DNA of 64,000 bases from contig JAPOVC010000022.1 of the NCBI GenBank assembly GCA_026708325.1, forward strand, positions 1 to 64,000. Direction: 5' to 3'. Under the pieces are notes generated by a model. The model searched no databases and had not been told where the DNA came from. It worked only from the letters and a program-made list of their open reading frames with translations. Below are positions 60,532 to 64,000 of the stretch, piece after piece (the stretch's first letter is position 1; each line of letters starts with the position of its first letter). This stretch comes from Anaerolineaceae bacterium (GTDB taxonomy: Bacteria > Chloroflexota > Anaerolineae > Aggregatilineales > Phototrophicaceae). The position numbers were made by a program, and so were the translations under genes.

Positions 60532-62229
60532 TCAGAACAGACCGACGATTTCGCCCTTGTCGTCGATGTCAACCTGTTCTGCAGCCGGATGCGCCGACAG
60601 GCCTGGCATCGTGCGCATGTCCCCGCAAAGCGGATAGATGAAACCCGCCCCGACGCTGGCGCGCACCTCCCGAACCGGCAGCACAAAGCCCGTCGGCGCG
60701 CCCTTGAGTTTGGCGTCATGACTGAGACTGAGGTGGGTCTTTGCCATACAGATCGGCAGGTCGCCGAAGCCATTGGCTTCGTAGCTGTCGATTTGACGCG
60801 CGGCCTGCGCCTCGTAGTGCACGCCGGCCGCGCCATAGATCTCTGTGGCAATCGCTTCAATCTTGTCGCGAATTGGCTGCTCAAGATCATACAGGAAGCG
60901 GAAAGTGGAAGGCGTTTCCGCGGCGCTGACGACCATCTCCGCCAGTTCCACCGCTCCCGCCCCGCCCATGGCATGGTGCCTGGCTGTCGCCGCCCCGAGC
61001 GCGCCGGCTTCGACGGCAAGCCTGCGAATGGCGTCCAGTTCATCGGGATGATCGCTGTCGAAAACGTTGATGGCCACGACAGGCGTCACCCCATGGCGTT
61101 TCACATTTTCAATCTGCCGCAGCATGTTGACAGCGCCCAGCTCCACGTCCGCGACATTGCGTTCCAGCATGGCCGTCGGCAGTGGTCTGCCGGCGACGAC
61201 GCGATGCCGTCCGCTGTGCAATTTGAGGGCACGTACCGTGACAACCAGCACGGCGGCGTCCGGTCGCAGCCCGCTGGCGCGACACTTGATGTTGAAAAAT
61301 TTCTCCGCACCAATGTCCGCACCAAAACCGGATTCGGTGATGAGATAATCGCCGCACTTGATGCCGATCAGGTCGGCCAGCACGCTGCTGTTGCCCTGGG
61401 CGATGTTTGCGAATGGCCCGGCGTGTACCAGAGCTGGCGTGTTCTCCAGGGTTTGCAACAGGTTGGGCCGAATGGCATCTTTCATCAGGGCCGTCATGGC
61501 GCCAGCCGCGCCGATCTGTCCTGCCGTAACCGGCTCACGCCCGCTGTTCAGGCCGATGACGATTCGCGCGAAGCGCTCCCGCAGGTCTTGCAGCGAGGTC
61601 GTCACGGCGAGAATGGCCATCACTTCACTGGCCACCGCAATGTCAAACCCGGTCTCGCGCAGCATGCCGTTCCACTTGCCACCCATGCCCACCACGATGT
61701 TGCGCAGGGCACGGTTATTCATGTCCAGCACACGCCGCCAGCTGATGCTGTCCGGGTCGATATCCAGGGGATTGCCACGCAACAGCCGGTTGTCGATCAT
61801 GGCCGCCAGCAGATTGTTGGCCGCCGCCACGGCGTGAATATCGCCGGTCAAATGCAGGTTGAAGGTCTCCATCGGGACCACCTGGGAATAACCGCCGCCG
61901 GCCGCGCCGCCCTTGATGCCAAAGGTCGGCCCCATGGAGGGTTGGCGCAGCGCCACGACCGAGCGCTTGCCCAAATGTTTCATGGCCTGGCCCAGACCCA
62001 CTGTGGTCGTGGACTTTCCCTCCCCCAATGGCGTGGGGGTCACAGCCGTGACGTCGATGTACTTCGCATCCGGCCGGTCTCGCAGCCTGTCGAGCACCTC
62101 CAGCCGCAATTTGGCCACGTGCGGCGAGCCATAGAGGTCAAGGTCCTCCGCTTCGAGCCCCATCCCGGCCGCGATTTCATGGCAGTGCTTCAGTTCTGCC
62201 TGACGGGCGATTTCAAGGTCGCTGCGCAT
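60532..62229 (-). CDS. fhs: formate-tetrahydrofolate ligase
   Basis: 565 residues, one-carbon enzyme making 10-formyl-THF from formate, ATP and THF. P-loop VTPTPLGEGKSTTTVGLGQ, PSMGPTFGIKGGAAGGGYSQV, GDIHAVAAANNLLAA, and C-terminal DLPICMAKTHLSLSHD are diagnostic. AGGGA lies seven bases before the ATG. It could serve one-carbon assimilation or purine synthesis; no Wood-Ljungdahl genes are nearby. Confidence 0.96.
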   Translation of the reverse strand: MRSDLEIARQAELKHCHEIAAGMGLEAEDLDLYGSPHVAKLRLEVLDRLRDRPDAKYIDVTAVTPTPLGEGKSTTTVGLGQAMKHLGKRSVVALRQPSMGPTFGIKGGAAGGGYSQVVPMETFNLHLTGDIHAVAAANNLLAAMIDNRLLRGNPLDIDPDSISWRRVLDMNNRALRNIVVGMGGKWNGMLRETGFDIAVASEVMAILAVTTSLQDLRERFARIVIGLNSGREPVTAGQIGAAGAMTALMKDAIRPNLLQTLENTPALVHAGPFANIAQGNSSVLADLIGIKCGDYLITESGFGADIGAEKFFNIKCRASGLRPDAAVLVVTVRALKLHSGRHRVVAGRPLPTAMLERNVADVELGAVNMLRQIENVKRHGVTPVVAINVFDSDHPDELDAIRRLAVEAGALGAATARHHAMGGAGAVELAEMVVSAAETPSTFRFLYDLEQPIRDKIEAIATEIYGAAGVHYEAQAARQIDSYEANGFGDLPICMAKTHLSLSHDAKLKGAPTGFVLPVREVRASVGAGFIYPLCGDMRTMPGLSAHPAAEQVDIDDKGEIVGLF

Positions 62230-62283
62230 GGTTCGGTCCCTGTTTATGCATGTCTGGTTTGAATGTATCACATGCCTGCCGCT

Positions 62284-62871
62284 TCAGGCGCTGCGCAGGG
62301 CGCTGGTCGGGCTCGCGACGGGCGTGCCGGATGGCGTGAAGGGCGGAATCGTCGGCGTTTCCGTCAGGCTTCGAGGATCAGGTGTAATGGTGGAAAGCGG
62401 CGTCGGCGTGTCTTCGGGAGTCGGCGTTGGCTCCAGCGCGCGCAGAAGCGAACGGTGCATGTAGACGGACTCAATACGACGTGAGCGCGGTTCCTCGTCG
62501 ACCAGCATCCAGTCCGGGTTCGAAGACGCCGGAAACATGACGCAGACTTCGTCACCTTCGAAGAGCGCCCTCACGATACCCGCATCGAAGGAAGGCGAGG
62601 ACCTCACGATCGCCTCTTCCACCACCACAACGAAGGGTTGGCATTCCGGCCAGGGCGTGCGGGTGGGCGGCGGGGCCAGGACCACCTGACGTGTCATTTC
62701 CCTGACGACAGTGGCGCTCGCGTCCTCGCGGGCCTGCTGCGTGACTTCCCGAACGCCCAGCCCGCCGCTGCGCAGGTAGTTTTGTACGCCCTGCCAGAGA
62801 TACCAGCCGGCAAACACAATGGCCACAGCGACCAGGATGATCAGCCAGGTGGGTTGGAATCCACGCCCCAT
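62284..62871 (-). CDS. membrane-anchored SH3-like protein with Pro/Thr-rich tail
   Basis: 195 residues. One helix (WLIILVAVAIVFAGWYLWQGV), a linker, an SH3b-type beta domain (about 85-145: AIVRSSPSFDAGIVRALFEGDEV and DWMLVDEEPRSRRIESVYMHRSLL), then a ~45-residue tail of TP repeats (PTPTPEDTPTPLSTITPDP). Extracytoplasmic location is predicted. Bacterial SH3 domains bind wall or surface ligands. ATG 62871 has GAGG upstream. No operon partner. Confidence 0.78.
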   Translation of the reverse strand: MGRGFQPTWLIILVAVAIVFAGWYLWQGVQNYLRSGGLGVREVTQQAREDASATVVREMTRQVVLAPPPTRTPWPECQPFVVVVEEAIVRSSPSFDAGIVRALFEGDEVCVMFPASSNPDWMLVDEEPRSRRIESVYMHRSLLRALEPTPTPEDTPTPLSTITPDPRSLTETPTIPPFTPSGTPVASPTSALRSA

Positions 62872-63257
62872 CAATGCCTCGCAGCCCCCTGCCCTGCCTC
62901 AATTCTACAGCCGAATGGCGCGCCTGCCGCAAGCCCGTGGCCTTGCGCTGCCACCTGGCTTGCGCCTCATTCGTCCGCAAGTCATGGCGCAATCCATGGT
63001 CCAGACGCGACACTACGACTAGTCAGCCTTATTGGAGGCCGACGGTCAGCCCGGGGTATTGGGCAAGGTGGCTTCGCAATTGATGTGTCTGCACCGTCCC
63101 GTGCAGCAGTTTCACGCGCCCCGGATGCCGGAGTGTGGAGTCAAAGAAGGCTGGTCCAGCGGAGTACCGTCACATGCCTGCGAACGAAGAGCGGCCCGCC
63201 GCCTGCGACGCCGTCATTTCACCCTGCGTTTGCTGGCGCGCTTTTTGCCAACACAAA
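62872..63257. other. intergenic region without a recognised gene
   Basis: About 386 bases between the SH3-like gene and the icd terminator. Open frames occur on both strands but none has homology I recognise or a good ribosome-binding site. It presumably holds the promoter of the SH3-like gene, though no convincing -35/-10 pair stands out. Confidence 0.45.
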
Positions 63258-63287
63258 AGTAAAGAAAAAGGGCGCCGCAGCGCCCTT
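63258..63287 (-). terminator. intrinsic terminator of icd
   Basis: Perfect 8-bp stem AAGGGCGC/GCGCCCTT (63268-63275 with 63280-63287) and 4-base loop, followed on minus by TTTTTCTTTACTTTTG. It begins 24 bases past the icd stop. Confidence 0.88.
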
Positions 63288-63310
63288 CTCACGGCGATTG
63301 GCGGAACACC

Positions 63311-64000
63311 CTACCCCATATTGTCGATGATGGCCGTGGCGAATGCGCTGGTGGGGACCTCGGTTGCACCTTCCATCTGGCGCGCGAAATCGTAGGTCAC
63401 AATCTTTTGCGCCAGAGTCTTTTCGTAGGCAACGCCAATCAGGTCCGCCGCCTCATTCCAACCTATGTGCTCCAGCATCATGACTCCGCTGAACAGCAGT
63501 GAGCCGGGATTGACCTTGTCCAGATTGGTGTACTTGGGCGCGGTACCATGCGTCGCCTCAAAGAGCGCGACCTCGTCACCGACGTTGGCACCGGGCGCAA
63601 TGCCCACGCCGCCCACTTCTGCCGCGAGGGCGTCGCTCAAATAGTCACCGTTCAAATTGGTGGTGGCGATGACATCGTGCTCACGCGGCCGCAGCAACAT
63701 CTTCTGAAACATGATGTCCGCGATCGTGTCCTGCAAGAGGATGCGGTCCTCCGGCACCTGACCCCCATGGTCGCTGGCCACCTCGTCCCAGGAAATCGTC
63801 TCCTCCGGGAATTCCTCGCGCCCGAGCTCATAGCCCCAGTTGACAAAGGCTCCTTCGGTGAATTTCTGGATGTTCCCCTTGTGGACGAAGGTCACACTTT
63901 TGCGCCCGCGTTCGATGGCGTAGCGAATGGCGGCGCGAATCAGGCGTTTGCTGCCAAAGGCGCTGACCGGTTTGATGCCGAGTCCGGCGCCCTCGAAAAA
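63311..64000 (-). CDS. icd: isocitrate dehydrogenase, 5' part outside the window
   Basis: The C-terminal ~229 residues of an NADP-type Icd: [20 protein letters not shown] and [17 protein letters not shown] (substrate lysine), [40 protein letters not shown] (metal aspartates), and [11 protein letters not shown] for the cofactor loop. The reading frame is open through 64000, so the start lies beyond the window. It converts isocitrate to 2-oxoglutarate in the TCA cycle. A strong terminator follows the stop. Confidence 0.95.
   Translation of the reverse strand, partial: FFEGAGLGIKPVSAFGSKRLIRAAIRYAIERGRKSVTFVHKGNIQKFTEGAFVNWGYELGREEFPEETISWDEVASDHGGQVPEDRILLQDTIADIMFQKMLLRPREHDVIATTNLNGDYLSDALAAEVGGVGIAPGANVGDEVALFEATHGTAPKYTNLDKVNPGSLLFSGVMMLEHIGWNEAADLIGVAYEKTLAQKIVTYDFARQMEGATEVPTSAFATAIIDNMG

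Noticed and set aside
60286-62262. 658-codon plus-strand frame opposite fhs
   Set aside because: fhs on minus is unmistakable, and the plus frame has no family features.

Overview
The window is high-GC and densely coding, with many ATGA, GTGA and TGATG overlaps and frequent GTG and TTG starts. I infer a Chloroflexota-like bacterium (Anaerolineae/Caldilineae type). The reasons are MalFG-type sugar ABC importers, a CpsD/Wzz/Rml polysaccharide cluster, a PgpH-YbeY pair, LipA beside a primary-type sigma factor, and PT-rich membrane-anchored proteins. No 16S rRNA or marker phylogeny is available here, so the phylum is an inference. Several promoters share the -10 hexamers TATACT, TATAAT and TAGACT.

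Region 1 (341-9389, minus strand) is the most unusual part. Six consecutive paralogous genes encode membrane proteins built from ten copies of one ~160-residue, probably extracytoplasmic unit (signature LRQTSDDLTRM ... YFDEILAIRNG ... PYWD ... LEGEAL ... YHAAKA). The unit resembles the sensory part of some transmembrane signalling proteins. Here each unit is held only between membrane helices and short basic tails, with no kinase, cyclase, HAMP or methyl-accepting output domain. The four wide gaps between these genes each carry a GC-rich hairpin.

Region 2 (9549-23896) is housekeeping: an AI-2E/PerM-family exporter, an M20 peptidase, an anchored GH18-like protein, ybeY and a pgpH-like c-di-AMP phosphodiesterase gene, mtaB with a secreted LamG-like protein, lipA, a sigma-70 gene, ilvE, an orphan LolD-type ATPase, a PRTase and a methyltransferase.

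Region 3 (24005-41009) is a sugar-use island. A binding protein and two permeases run on plus. A seven-gene minus-strand operon follows (lyase, lactonase-like amidohydrolase, Gfo/Idh/MocA and SDR dehydrogenases, an unknown protein, a MetE-core-like protein, L-rhamnose mutarotase). Then come a VOC protein, tRNA-Glu, and a second importer with its own ATPase; one permease of that importer contains a PDZ domain. An MFS transporter ends the region. The enzyme set suggests oxidative breakdown of an L-rhamnose/L-fucose-like deoxysugar, but the expected dehydratase and aldolase are not in the window.

Region 4 (41066-50407) has a catalytically degenerate Mrr paralogue, tRNA-Val, a NAGPA/DUF2233 lipoprotein, an intact AT-richer Mrr endonuclease, and aspartokinase preceded by what looks like a threonine/methionine-codon leader-peptide attenuator. 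A class IV aminotransferase, a methyltransferase with a Trm112-like tail coupled to metK, and folE/folB/folK follow.

Region 5 (50435-59797) is a surface-polysaccharide cluster: two Wzz-like proteins, a CpsD-like ATPase with an eroded P-loop, rmlA, a HAD phosphatase, rmlB, rmlD, three glycosyltransferases and an embedded rnhB. No rmlC is present.

Region 6 (59802-64000) holds a cyclase-family hydrolase, formate-tetrahydrofolate ligase, an anchored SH3-like protein and the 3' part of isocitrate dehydrogenase, followed by a clear intrinsic terminator.
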